DNA from: Eubacterium plexicaudatum ASF492
GTDB lineage: Bacteria > Bacillota > Clostridia > Lachnospirales > Lachnospiraceae
Assembly: GCF_000364225.2 (NCBI RefSeq)
Contig: NZ_AQFT02000001.1
Coordinates: forward strand, 3,925,501-3,989,500
DNA length: 64,000 bases
Direction: 5' to 3'
Shown here: positions 1 to 8,565 of the stretch, in pieces
Layout of the letters: every line of letters starts with the position of its first letter
How positions within the stretch are numbered: the first letter of the stretch is position 1
Notes under the pieces: model-generated
What the model was told of the DNA's origin: nothing
Databases searched by the model: none
The model's input: the letters and a program-made list of their open reading frames with translations, nothing else
Translations under genes and position numbers: made by a program

Positions 1-248
1 ACGCGGGGATGAAATCAAACCGACCATACCTGCGCGATAGGCACAATGACGGACTGGAAACTGCCGCCAGATACAGGAAAAAGGCTTAAAAACAGCATTT
101 TTCATGCAGGTTATCCACAGTTTTGCGGCCTGGCGCTGCGTTATGCGTGGACAGCATCCCGGAAAAAAACAGCGTCGTGGATAACATTCCCTGGCGGCTT
201 GCGGCGCTGGAAAATAAATTTTTAAATTTCTACATAATGCACAAAAGT

Positions 249-605
249 TCAGAAGTCCTTCCTGCCGGAAGGCTGCACCGCCTTTGGCTGGCAGATGGAG
301 AGTCCTTCCAGAAGCCATCGCAGCTGCTGGCGGGTAAGCGGCCTTACTTGCGAAGCGTCCCGCGGCCACTGGAATTTTCCATTGTCCAGGCGTTTTGTGC
401 AGAGCACGAACCCCGTCTGGTCAAAGTACAGGGCCTTTAGCGTATTTCTTTTCCGGCCGCAGAACAGATAAAGGGCGTCCGAATAAGGGTCCATCTGGTA
501 AGTGTCCCGGATCAGGGACATAAGGCCGTCAAAGCTGCGCCGCATATCGGTGCATCCAGTGACGATATAAACTTTCGTGTCACTGGACAATGCACCTAAC
601 AGCAC
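249..605 (-). CDS. tnpB: IS66 accessory protein TnpB
   Basis: A 118-residue protein of the usual IS66 Orf2/TnpB length. The family signature is clear: VYIVTGCTDMRRSFDGL near residues 13-29, followed by the F-CGRKRNTLKALYFD block around residues 48-62 and a Q-W-R-x4-V-LT-QQL-WLLEG tail. TnpB is required with TnpA for efficient IS66 transposition, but its biochemical role is not settled. Its start overlaps the tnpA end by ten bases, which suggests translational coupling. The product is intact, but no tnpC transposase gene is visible downstream, so the copy may be inactive. Confidence 0.9.
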   Translation of the reverse strand: MLLGALSSDTKVYIVTGCTDMRRSFDGLMSLIRDTYQMDPYSDALYLFCGRKRNTLKALYFDQTGFVLCTKRLDNGKFQWPRDASQVRPLTRQQLRWLLEGLSICQPKAVQPSGRKDF

Positions 606-991
606 AGCCTCCCCAGCGCCAGAAGCGTATTCCGTATGGTATCTTCTGAAGCACCGTCTGCAATTTCAATGCTGTACCCCGGCATCCTGACCGTGATGGC
701 AGCATGGGCTGCTGGAACCGGCAGCGTATCACTTGCAGCGCAGCCTGGATCAGGGACAGGGCTGCTGCCCAGCTCCAGTGGAACCACTTCGTGCATCTGT
801 CTGGATGGGGCCGCCTGCGGATCTGGTATGATACAGGATTTTTTCTTTAGGTCTGAAACTTTGTTATGAAATGTTTTTATGGATATGGAATGCAGCCGGC
901 ACCATTCTCTGTCAGGCAGGCCGCTCGTGCGGCATTCCTGGATCAGCTCCAGCCATTCCTGGTCACTGCGGGTTTTCTTTTTCTCTGACAT
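596..991 (-). CDS. tnpA: IS66 accessory protein TnpA
   Basis: A 131-residue protein with the IS66 Orf1 layout. The N-terminal helix-turn-helix region (about residues 10-50) carries the motif EWLELIQECRTSGLPDREWC and then SIKTFHNKV, as in IS66 TnpA proteins that start with a W-x-x-x-I-x-x-x-R-x-S block. The C-terminal part (residues 95-125) is a short conserved segment ending in a helix. It is the first gene of the element on the minus strand and overlaps tnpB. It probably binds element DNA; that role is inferred from the family. Confidence 0.85.
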   Translation of the reverse strand: MSEKKKTRSDQEWLELIQECRTSGLPDREWCRLHSISIKTFHNKVSDLKKKSCIIPDPQAAPSRQMHEVVPLELGSSPVPDPGCAASDTLPVPAAHAAITVRMPGYSIEIADGASEDTIRNTLLALGRLCC

Positions 992-1261
992 AGCATCATC
1001 TCCTGATTATTATTTTGGAATGGATGGCAGTAGTGGAGCCGCAGGAAAAGCAATAAACGGCTGCCGGGCTACTTTATCAAGAACTGATGTGGACATCCGC
1101 TCCAAGCTGATACCATTATAGAGCAAAATCAAGTTCCTGTGGAACGGTGGGTTATTCATCGCTTACGAGATAATTGCTTTTTCTTTGCAATCGGACAATA
1201 AATTAAAAAATCTATAAGAATGATGTATAAAACGGAAACAAATAAGCGTATAGAAGCGAAA

Positions 1262-1687
1262 TCAGTGCTCTGTCTGATCTGTCATAATGACCCATCGAAA
1301 GCCGAATTTATCTATAAAACTGACACTGCAGGAACTGTATGTAGTGCTGTGTACCGGATAAATGATCTCGCTTCCGTCCTGCATAATCTCAAAGACCCGC
1401 ATAACATCCTCTTTTGTTTCCAGTGTGATAGTCAGTGAAAGGGCAGTGCTTGGTTTAAAAGGGATATCCAGATTATCCGCCATCATGATCCGTTGATTTC
1501 CGATAAGGAGTTCCGCATGATAGATATATTCTTTCTGTTCTTCTGACAGTTCTCTATGAAAATCGTCCCATTTTGCATCGCTGTACCGAAGCAGGCAGTT
1601 GATTTCTGCGTCGAATGCTTTTTGGTAAAGATATATTGCTTCTTCACATTTCCCATCAAAATTGAAATTCGGTGTAATAATTGCCAT
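1262..1687 (-). CDS. VOC-family protein, PhnB-like
   Basis: A 141-residue protein with the two-module beta-alpha-beta-beta-beta fold of the vicinal oxygen chelate superfamily. The start is typical of the PhnB / 3-demethylubiquinone-methyltransferase-like branch (NFNFDGKCEEAIYLYQKAFDAE). The middle has HAELLIGNQRIMMADN and the end SFIDKFGFRWVIMT, the usual closing motif W-x-(I/V/M)-x. Such proteins are small metal-binding or dimerisation proteins of variable and often unknown substrate, so no reaction is assigned. It lies alone between the IS66 end and a DDE transposase, and has no visible operon partner. Confidence 0.8.
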   Translation of the reverse strand: MAIITPNFNFDGKCEEAIYLYQKAFDAEINCLLRYSDAKWDDFHRELSEEQKEYIYHAELLIGNQRIMMADNLDIPFKPSTALSLTITLETKEDVMRVFEIMQDGSEIIYPVHSTTYSSCSVSFIDKFGFRWVIMTDQTEH

Positions 1688-1847
1688 ATTCGTATTCCTC
1701 CAATATGACTTTGGAGCGGTCTCGGAAACTCTTTAAACCCGAATTTCCGCTCTTTTTTCATGTTCTTCTTTTTTGCTTTCCTCCATATCCCGGAAAACAT
1801 TTTTGTTAAATTTTCAAAAAAGTATTGACATATAAGTCAAAATGTGC

Positions 1848-1888
1848 GGCGCGTTTGGTGACCATATACGCCAGTCACCAAACGCGCC
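1848..1888. repeat. 15-bp perfect inverted repeat, 11-base loop
   Basis: The arm GGCGCGTTTGGTGAC (1848-1862) is matched by its exact complement at 1874-1888. It lies about 70 bases upstream of the transposase start at 1956 and downstream of a TTGACA box at 1825-1830. It may shield the transposase from read-through or mark the left part of that insertion sequence. No matching copy was found at the right side of the gene, so it is not a demonstrated terminal repeat. Confidence 0.55.
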
Positions 1889-1955
1889 CCTTGTAGTTAA
1901 GAAGCGTCTGTGCCACACGCACAGCATTAAACTAAACTACTAGGAGGTGCACTTT

Positions 1956-3428
1956 ATGATCAAGTACTGGCAACCCATGCAAGATTACAAGTACTTTCTC
2001 AACGAATCCAAAGTCCATTTCGATTCCTCTGAAAGAGTCCGGCTCCATACGGGGCTTTGGAAGCCATGGCAGAAACTCCGCCTTTTCGATACCGATAAGG
2101 CCATGGAGTTCCTTCTGCCCTTTTACTCCAACACTGGCAGACCCGCTAAGAACCAGCCACAAATCTTAAGGTCTTTTATCCTTTTCTTTCTTCTATTTTC
2201 AGAAGGTTTGGCCAAGCTATCCCTTACCCTTTGGGTCGACAGGCTCAAACATGACCGCCTCCTTGCCGCTCTCATCGGCTGCACTACGGATTCCCTGCCG
2301 CCCCTCGGTTCTTATTTTGACTTCATGGACAGGCTCTGGGCTGCACCGCCAACGGACTTATATGCGCGGGACAAACTGCTTCCGGCTTCCTGGAACACCA
2401 AAAAGCCGGATAAGCCCAAAGGCAAAAAACACAAAGCACAGGAGGCAAAGCCCAAAATCACAGAATCTATCGAAAAACGGCTCATGAGCGGGAAGGATAT
2501 CCCTTTTAACTTTGAAGGGCGGCTGCAGCGCTTCTTCTATCACGTGGCTGTCCTGCCTTCCATGGAATCCGGCCTCATACCAAGGGAACACCTTACGGTT
2601 TCCGGAGACGGCACCGCCGTGCATACCCATGCCTGCCCACGCGGGCACCACAGGGTTGGCGCACCGGAAAACCTGCGGCATTTCCCCGACCCCGATGCTT
2701 CCTGGGGCTGGGACAGCGACCTGGAAAAATATTACTTCGGCTACACTTTGTTCCAATTATCCTGCTATAACAGTGAACTCAGGACAGATCTCCCCCTGCT
2801 TCTGCGTTTTACCAGTGCAAAGCGTCATGATTCGGTCAATTTCCTTGTCGCTTTCCATGAACTGGAAAAACATATGCCGGCTGTTTCCACCTCGAATATG
2901 TGCCTGGATTCTGCAATGGACAATTACCCCACCTACCGGATCCTTAAAAACAGGGGAATACGGGCCTTCATCGACCTGAACGACAAATGCGGCCGGCCAA
3001 AAACAATTCCTGATACCATCACCATTGACAAAGATGGAACGCCCTTATGTCAGGAAAAACTGCGCATGAAGCCTAACGGTTATGACAGATCCAGCGGTTA
3101 CCTCATGTGGCGCTGCCCCTATGGGAAAGATCACTGTTCCAAATGTAAAAACTCCTGCACCGATTCCAAATATGGGAGAGTCGTCAAGACCCGGCCCGAA
3201 TGGGATATCCGGCTTTACACCGACGTCCCCCGCGGCACAGATGCTTATAAGAAGATTTATAATCAACGCACCGCCACGGAACGTATCAACAACCGCATCC
3301 TCAATGATTACGGACTGCACCGTATGTTCATACACACAAAGGAGCATTATTCTTTCATGACAACCATGATTGGAATCTGCATCCATCTGGATGCCCGCTA
3401 TAAACAGCAGGTGCAGGCAGTGGCATAA
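1956..3428 (+). CDS. DDE transposase (IS1182/IS4-like superfamily)
   Basis: A 490-residue transposase. The ATG at 1956 is chosen because AGGAGG at 1942-1947 sits eight bases before it; the in-frame GTG at 1947 overlaps that site. The likely catalytic acids are in SGDGTAVHTH (around residue 216), CLDSAMDNYPT (around 313) and the RTATERINNRILNDYGL helix near residue 445, which resembles the R-x-x-x-E-R-x-N block of IS1182/IS5-type enzymes. A zinc-ribbon-like WRCPYGKDHCSKCKNSC segment lies between the last two. The protein is full length. The exact insertion-sequence ends were not identified, so the family is given loosely. Confidence 0.8.
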   Translation: MIKYWQPMQDYKYFLNESKVHFDSSERVRLHTGLWKPWQKLRLFDTDKAMEFLLPFYSNTGRPAKNQPQILRSFILFFLLFSEGLAKLSLTLWVDRLKHDRLLAALIGCTTDSLPPLGSYFDFMDRLWAAPPTDLYARDKLLPASWNTKKPDKPKGKKHKAQEAKPKITESIEKRLMSGKDIPFNFEGRLQRFFYHVAVLPSMESGLIPREHLTVSGDGTAVHTHACPRGHHRVGAPENLRHFPDPDASWGWDSDLEKYYFGYTLFQLSCYNSELRTDLPLLLRFTSAKRHDSVNFLVAFHELEKHMPAVSTSNMCLDSAMDNYPTYRILKNRGIRAFIDLNDKCGRPKTIPDTITIDKDGTPLCQEKLRMKPNGYDRSSGYLMWRCPYGKDHCSKCKNSCTDSKYGRVVKTRPEWDIRLYTDVPRGTDAYKKIYNQRTATERINNRILNDYGLHRMFIHTKEHYSFMTTMIGICIHLDARYKQQVQAVA

Positions 3429-3720
3429 ACCAAGTTTCCTGCTTCCGGATTCTTTCAGGCCTGTTTTTCGACAGGTTTTAAAGTCATGCACATTTTTATT
3501 CTTTATGCTCTCTGGACTGCTCAAGCCCCATAATCATCCATCCCTTATCCCTCTCATTTCTGAAAATCAACCTTTTCCTGCTTATTCTCTATTGAGTTTC
3601 CGAGAGTGCTCCTTTGCTGACAGATTCTATTTACAGTTATTTTATCAAAGAGAAATTAGAAATGCTATGTAAAAATCACCCCTCATTCTGCAAAAACGGG
3701 GCGGCTTGTTATGCTTTGCT

Positions 3721-4707
3721 CTATGATAAGATTTTTTGCCAATAGGATTCTAATATTTTATTATCGGAACTGAAGATTTCGTGTTTACTCCCTTTTACCC
3801 GGATAAGCTTTGCGTCTATATTTTTCCTCATGCATAATTTCTTCACAAATCGTTCCTGTTCCCTTTTGGAAACATATGTTTCGTATTCTGCCTGGAAGAT
3901 CCGGGTAGGACAGGAAATCTGGCGCCACGCTTTCTTTTGGAGAGCATGGTTTAACCGATACGTCTGCCAAAACCATCCATAGGAGGCGGCGTTCATCTGG
4001 AATAAGGACTCTTTGCAGCGTTTATCCTGATAATACAGGAATCGACATTCGGAAGCAGAAGCACTGTCGGCATATTGTTCCATTCCGTCAAAGGGATGGT
4101 TTCCCGGCAGATAGTGTTCTTCCCCGCCTGCTATGCAGAAAGTCTTTGCAACGAGATATGCCAGCGGCCAGGGAAGGGGGGCGCTGTTTGGGCGTATCAT
4201 TGGGGAGGAGAGGATCAGCCTCGAATAGATCCGGGGCTCTTGTGCCGCTGCACAGGCCGCAATCCCGCCGCCCATAGAATGGCCATACAGGCATATGGGA
4301 AGCTCCGGGAATTCCTGTGCCGCAAGGCGGCTTACAAACAGCAAGTCATCTACATATCTTTGATAATCATCAATATGTACCAGAGAGAGATCCCCGGTAT
4401 CACTGCACAGCCTGTAGCTGCGGCCGTGTCCGCAGTGTTCCGGCATGAAGACATGGTATCCCCCGCGAAGAAAATAATAGATATTTTCCAGGTGCTTGTC
4501 GGCTGTTTCCGTATAACCGTGGGACAGGATGACAATGCCCTGAGGCTGGTCTGCAAGGCAGCGCAGATAGAAGATCTTTTTTCCCTGTTCCCGCTCACAG
4601 TATTTTTCCGTTTTCCTCTCTGCAAGATAAGGCAGAACGGCCGACTCCATTATTTCCGCATATCCTTCTGCCGGTATGATCAGATTGTGAATGGTTCTTC
4701 TGTCCAT
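3721..4707 (-). CDS. Alpha/beta hydrolase, lysophospholipase L2 / monoacylglycerol lipase type
   Basis: A 328-residue serine hydrolase. The nucleophile elbow is GHSMGG with Ser near 144, the oxyanion-side motif is LSHGYTETADKH near 61-72, and the catalytic His is in KGSKHEIF near 309. The acid is probably a Glu in FQAEYETYVS (near 276) in place of the more common Asp; the E. coli PldB lysophospholipase has a comparable E-x-x-V-V stretch there. No signal peptide is seen, so a cytoplasmic or peripheral location is likely. It lies downstream of the GPH transporter and tetR on the same strand, probably in one operon. The true substrate (lysophospholipid, monoglyceride or other ester) is not known. 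Confidence 0.8.
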   Translation of the reverse strand: MDRRTIHNLIIPAEGYAEIMESAVLPYLAERKTEKYCEREQGKKIFYLRCLADQPQGIVILSHGYTETADKHLENIYYFLRGGYHVFMPEHCGHGRSYRLCSDTGDLSLVHIDDYQRYVDDLLFVSRLAAQEFPELPICLYGHSMGGGIAACAAAQEPRIYSRLILSSPMIRPNSAPLPWPLAYLVAKTFCIAGGEEHYLPGNHPFDGMEQYADSASASECRFLYYQDKRCKESLFQMNAASYGWFWQTYRLNHALQKKAWRQISCPTRIFQAEYETYVSKREQERFVKKLCMRKNIDAKLIRVKGSKHEIFSSDNKILESYWQKILS

Positions 4708-4789
4708 GTAAGGGTTCTCCTTTCATTTCCTTGACGGGACATGGCGGTCCATACAGGTTACAACAGTCATGATCATGTATGGCAAGCTT

Positions 4790-6139
4790 CTACCGTATAT
4801 CCCGGCTGATTTTGTGTTCGTCATAAAACAGGAAGATAATCCCGCCTAAAAAGCAGAAGCATGCCGCCGTAAACGCTGCAATGCGGTAACCCGTTCCCGA
4901 GGAATCCCCAACTGTGGAAACCGCTGTAAACAGGAGCATGGAGAGGCTCTGGCCCAGCTTAAAGGCAAAAGTCCTTGCAGCATAGAACATCCCTTCACGG
5001 TTGCTTCCGGTGCGCTTCGCATCGCTCTGGGCAATATCGGCAACCACTGCCTGAGGAAGGATCCCAAAGACCGCCATAGGTAAGGAAGCCGTAACCATAA
5101 GAATCAGACCCTGTACATTTGCAGAGATTACAGAGATCCTTCCAAGAAAGCCGGTATAGAGATATGAGAACGAAAAAATCACGAAGGCCGTTAATATCAG
5201 CTTTTTCTTGCCAAGTTTCGGCGCCAGCTTATTGATCGGAATATAAAATACCAGTGACAAAGCGGTCATACCGACAAAATAAAGTGTGGTCATCGTTTCC
5301 GGAAGTTTCAGCAGGCTGGTGACGAAGAACGGAAGACCTGTCTGGAACATCGTAATGGCAATCCAGTACAGGATGTCCGACCCGACGAATTTCAGGAATT
5401 CCCGATTCCGGAATGTGGAAGCGAGGGAGGAAAACGCGGTATCCTGCGAGGGAACAGTATCCACATATTCTTTTTCACGGATTGACCAGACCGGCACCTG
5501 CATACAGAAAAATGCGATGACAGCCATAACCGTGAATGTCGCGCGGATTGCGCCTACACGCCCCAATACCGGGATGAAAGCTCCCCAGATTACCGGCGCC
5601 AGATAGGCAACTGCGGTTCCGGCAATAAAAGTAAAAGAAATGATTGTGGAAATATTCAGGCGTTCCTGCTGGTTGTGCCCTAATTCCGGAATCAGGGCAT
5701 TATAGGGCGTACAGTAAGCCGTGATTGACAAATAGTATACCATTACCATCACGAACAGGAAAACGGCATTGATCCAACTGTTCTGATTGACCGGAGACCA
5801 GAATATAAGCACGGTAGACAGAGAAAGGGGCAGGGCGGCCCATTTTAAAAACGGGATACGCCGGCCATTTTCAGAGGTACAGCGGTCCGACAGGGATGCA
5901 ATTAAGGGATCTGTGAACGCGTCAAAAAGCCGTCCGAAGGCGGTAATGCCGCCGATGACCGTAAAGATTCCGAGAATAACCAGTCCCTGGGGAATAAAGA
6001 GTGGCTGCCCCTGTGCGACAGAGGCTTCATCCGGCTGATAAAAGTATACGAGCCAGTTAGAAATCAGACCTGACAATAAGGACCATCCGAACTGTCCGGC
6101 CGCGAATAGCCATATTTTACCTGTAGATAGTGATTTCAT
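4790..6139 (-). CDS. GPH-family MFS sugar/cation symporter
   Basis: A 449-residue membrane protein with about twelve hydrophobic segments. The GPH (glycoside-pentoside-hexuronide) hallmark GRLFDAFTDPLIASLSDR lies at about residues 69-86, followed by NGRRIPFLKW. A sugar or sugar-conjugate with Na+ or H+ is the usual cargo; the exact substrate cannot be read here. The ATG at 6139 is chosen because AAGGAGG lies six bases upstream; the in-frame ATG at 6145 abuts that site. It starts 28 bases after the tetR stop, so both are probably transcribed from the promoter near 6871-6899, with the hydrolase gene following. Confidence 0.85.
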   Translation of the reverse strand: MKSLSTGKIWLFAAGQFGWSLLSGLISNWLVYFYQPDEASVAQGQPLFIPQGLVILGIFTVIGGITAFGRLFDAFTDPLIASLSDRCTSENGRRIPFLKWAALPLSLSTVLIFWSPVNQNSWINAVFLFVMVMVYYLSITAYCTPYNALIPELGHNQQERLNISTIISFTFIAGTAVAYLAPVIWGAFIPVLGRVGAIRATFTVMAVIAFFCMQVPVWSIREKEYVDTVPSQDTAFSSLASTFRNREFLKFVGSDILYWIAITMFQTGLPFFVTSLLKLPETMTTLYFVGMTALSLVFYIPINKLAPKLGKKKLILTAFVIFSFSYLYTGFLGRISVISANVQGLILMVTASLPMAVFGILPQAVVADIAQSDAKRTGSNREGMFYAARTFAFKLGQSLSMLLFTAVSTVGDSSGTGYRIAAFTAACFCFLGGIIFLFYDEHKISRDIR

Positions 6140-6167
6140 ATGCATCCTCCTTGCTGTTTCTTTTCTG

Positions 6168-6833
6168 TTATGCTCTTTTTGATTCTTTACTGTTAAGCCC
6201 GTTAAGGAGGAGATCGCCTGCAATCTCTACCTGTAAGGCCAGACCGACTCGTTCGTCTGATGAAAGAATGTGTCCATTGCAGGCCAGTTTCTGCATCAGA
6301 CTCAGAAGTGTGTGTGTTACGGAAAAGTATACTTCATCTATGGTGTATGAAAAGGCCAGACTTTTGTCCTTAAGGCCTTTTTCCAGAGCATTTGTCATAT
6401 AAGGTTTCAGATTCAGGATATATTTTTCATATTCTTCCAGCCGTTCCTTTGAAATATGATATCTTTGGACAAAGATATCGAATTCCTGGAGAAATTTTAG
6501 AAACAAGAATTCTTCCCGAAAAATCTTTGTAAAGATCTGGAAAATATATTTTATCTGCCGAATGCCGTTCAGCTTCTGATATGCTTCCTGGGACAGGGAA
6601 TCCAGATATTTTCCGGCGACCATCTGCCAGTAGGCAATTCCTGCCGAGATCGCAAGCTCTGCTTTGGTTTCAAAATAGCGGTAGATTGTGGCAGGGCCGA
6701 CACCGACTGCTTTGGCAATCTCCTCCACGGATGTATCTTCAATCCCTTTTTCGCAGAATAGCTTCAGGGCAGTATGGAGTATCTGCTGTGTACGTTGCTC
6801 CATCTGCTGTTTCCGAATCTTGGATTCGCCCAT
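6168..6833 (-). CDS. TetR/AcrR-family transcriptional regulator
   Basis: A 221-residue regulator. The N-terminal helix-turn-helix is plain: ILHTALKLFCEKGIEDTSVE, then EIAKAVGVGPATIYRYFETK (about residues 18-57). The rest is an alpha-helical ligand-binding and dimerisation domain with no assignable ligand. The ATG at 6833 has AGGAG nine bases upstream; the alternative ATG at 6842 directly follows that site. It is the first gene of the putative tetR-transporter-hydrolase operon. A palindrome overlapping its own -10 box suggests negative autoregulation, so all three genes would be induced by whatever releases this repressor. Confidence 0.85.
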   Translation of the reverse strand: MGESKIRKQQMEQRTQQILHTALKLFCEKGIEDTSVEEIAKAVGVGPATIYRYFETKAELAISAGIAYWQMVAGKYLDSLSQEAYQKLNGIRQIKYIFQIFTKIFREEFLFLKFLQEFDIFVQRYHISKERLEEYEKYILNLKPYMTNALEKGLKDKSLAFSYTIDEVYFSVTHTLLSLMQKLACNGHILSSDERVGLALQVEIAGDLLLNGLNSKESKRA

Positions 6834-6862
6834 AAGGAACATCTCCTGTCTTTCTTATTTTA

Positions 6863-6899
6863 TGATAGTAATACTATCACTTTTTGAGAATGATGTCAA
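6863..6899 (-). promoter_or_regulatory. tetR operon promoter with palindromic operator
   Basis: On the minus strand TTGACA (6899-6894), a 17-base spacer and TAGTAT (6876-6871) form a sigma-A-like promoter 38 bases before the tetR start. The 17-bp palindrome TGATAGTAATACTATCA (6863-6879; arms of 8, one central base) covers the -10 box. Palindromes over the -10 box are the usual operator form for TetR-family autoregulation. Binding is inferred. Confidence 0.65.
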
Positions 6900-6918
6900 T
6901 ATTTACGTCCTTTATGGC

Positions 6919-8362
6919 CACGGTAAACGCAGGTTTTATAAACTTTTTATAAATTTGGAGATATCAGTTTTCACGATTAAAACTATACGTAAAGATGCGA
7001 TGGTTAAATTATTTTGCGTATAATAACTAGACATGGGGTTCTGCCATGTGTTAAACGATGTATTTAATTCGTACCCTCTATTTTATTCCAGTATTTAATC
7101 CGCCCAATACTTTATAAAGGTAAGCCATGTCATACCCGCATTTCTTTCTTTTGCTGGCAATCCCCATCTTACAGCTTTTTCCTGTTTTAGCAGATTTACT
7201 CCTATATGGCGTGCCATATTCATGTTTTCTGCTGCATTTCCAGCCCTGATCCGGCTTTCATCCTCCCTGAACGCGATATCAAGCACCCAGTGCAGGCTGT
7301 TTTCAATCCCCCAGTGTGCCCTTTCACTTTTCCCATATTCTGCGGCTGTCATTCCTTTCCTGCTGTATATGGCGTAATTTACAGCTGTTACGGTATTCCC
7401 TTTTTCCGTTACTGTAGATACACATGCCCCAATACCTGCAAGGCCCTCCCACTCCGGATGCCTCTGCCTGAGCCATTCAATATCATTTTCAACGTAATAC
7501 TCCCTCTTTTCTATCCTCCCGTGCTCCTTACACAGATCTTTATAGTAACGCTCCGCCTTTTCCAGGGCATCTTTCTTTTCCGTAAATACATCTTTTTCAA
7601 AATACTCCCGGATATCGTCCATAAGTGTCTGCTGATTCCCTTTCACCTGCAGGATATAATCTGCGTTTTTGTGAATGATCTTGCGGGCGATCTCTTTCTG
7701 CGTTCCCATCGCATCCATTGTGACAATACATCCTTCCAGGCACAGAATGTCCAAAAGCTCCGGTATTGTCTTTATCTCGTTTGTTTTTTCATCCACACAC
7801 AACTGGCCCAGTACAAGGGATGATTCTACTGCCCATGCGCTGACCGTGTGGATCGGTTTGATATCCCCTGCTTCTTCCCTGCTGCGCCTTGCTGTTTTAC
7901 CATCAATCGCCACTACGCCTTTTACTTTGCCTGACACGGCGCTGGCCCACCGGAAAAATGCATCATGGAATTTTTCCGGCTCGATCATCTGGAAAACCCT
8001 GTTTATCGTATCATGGGAAGGAATGCCGCCTGGCAGTTCAAGGAACGTTCCCAGCCATTGTTTTTTAGAAGCCGCCCAGTCTGCAATCTCATTCCAGGTA
8101 TCCATCCCTGCAAGGACAGCTGTGACAGCGATAATGATAATATCAAGAAATTTGTGTCTTTGGTTGTATGGAGCCCTTGGATCTGGGATTTCACGCATAC
8201 AATCGATCAGTAAAATATCTTTTTTCTCTTTTTCCATAATAATTATTTCCTTTCAGAGTTTGGAAATAATTATACACGAATGTGTAAAGATTGTCTTTGA
8301 CTAAATTCAATATAACAGAAAATTTGAAACTTGGGAATACATAAAAGCTTGCGTTTACCGTG
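6919..8362 (-). mobile_element. ISAs1-family insertion sequence, complete
   Basis: A 1444-bp element. Both ends start CACGGTAAACGCA (6919 on the plus strand, 8362 on the minus strand), 13 identical bases followed by a similar TTTTAT. It is flanked by a perfect 10-bp duplication, CCTTTATGGC at 6909-6918 and 8363-8372, so both borders are exact. It carries one transposase gene. Its left border is ten bases from the -35 box of the tetR operon. Confidence 0.93.
7095..8237 (-). CDS. ISAs1-family transposase
   Basis: A 380-residue DDE transposase of full family length. Diagnostic segments are PDPRAPYNQRHKFLDIIIIA near the N-terminus, GIPSHDTINRVFQMIEPEKF, VVAIDGKTARRSRE (first catalytic Asp), IVTMDAMGTQKEIA (second Asp), and HWGIENSLHWVLDIAFREDE (catalytic Glu region). 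The start has AAAGGA nine bases upstream. It fills the ISAs1 element bounded by the 10-bp target duplication, and no frame break is present, so the copy could be active. Confidence 0.93.
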   Translation of the reverse strand: MEKEKKDILLIDCMREIPDPRAPYNQRHKFLDIIIIAVTAVLAGMDTWNEIADWAASKKQWLGTFLELPGGIPSHDTINRVFQMIEPEKFHDAFFRWASAVSGKVKGVVAIDGKTARRSREEAGDIKPIHTVSAWAVESSLVLGQLCVDEKTNEIKTIPELLDILCLEGCIVTMDAMGTQKEIARKIIHKNADYILQVKGNQQTLMDDIREYFEKDVFTEKKDALEKAERYYKDLCKEHGRIEKREYYVENDIEWLRQRHPEWEGLAGIGACVSTVTEKGNTVTAVNYAIYSRKGMTAAEYGKSERAHWGIENSLHWVLDIAFREDESRIRAGNAAENMNMARHIGVNLLKQEKAVRWGLPAKERNAGMTWLTFIKYWAD

Positions 8363-8540
8363 CCTTTATGGCGCACATTTAGAATACGGGAAGTGCTTTT
8401 CACTTAAAATAGCGGTTGCAGGTATTCAACCCCTCGCCGTCAGGCGACTTTTAAATACTGCAGATGTAAGATATAAGGCATAACGGAACGAAAGGAAGAT
8501 TTCAGATTGTTCGTGTGAACTGGTCATCAAGGAGGAAAGT

Positions 8541-8565
8541 ATGAAGTGGAAACGCAGGCACAAAC
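8541..8565 (+). pseudogene. 5' end of an unknown gene cut by an IS4-type element
   Basis: AAGGAGG followed seven bases later by ATG at 8541 gives a convincing start. Only MKWKRRHKH can be read before the inverted repeat of the IS4-type element begins at about 8566. No matching continuation was recognised to the right of that element at 10025, so the rest has been lost or the frame was never a gene. The product cannot be named. Confidence 0.35.

Larger units (their letters stand above)
1..1166 (-). mobile_element. IS66-family element, right part
   Basis: Two consecutive IS66 accessory genes (tnpA, tnpB) read leftward. The outer end is marked by GTAAGCGATGAATAACC read on the minus strand from 1166; IS66 inverted repeats typically begin GTAAGCG. 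The large transposase gene tnpC should follow tnpB, but the leftmost 248 bases hold no frame that looks like its start, so the element is either cut there or tnpC lies outside the window. The 1016-1261 stretch holds only the IS66 leader and end; no other gene was seen in it. Confidence 0.65.

Noticed and set aside
3..92. Plus-strand frame at the left edge ending at 90-92, possible C-terminus of a gene
   Set aside because: Only 29 codons are visible and they match no family; it could be chance next to the IS66 element.
123..440. 105-codon plus-strand frame over the IS66 tnpB gene
   Set aside because: Its second half is antisense to the clearly recognised TnpB protein, and it has no ribosome-binding site.
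1483..1800. 105-codon minus-strand frame overlapping the VOC gene
   Set aside because: It is the shifted frame of the VOC gene plus its leader; the VOC frame has all conserved motifs.
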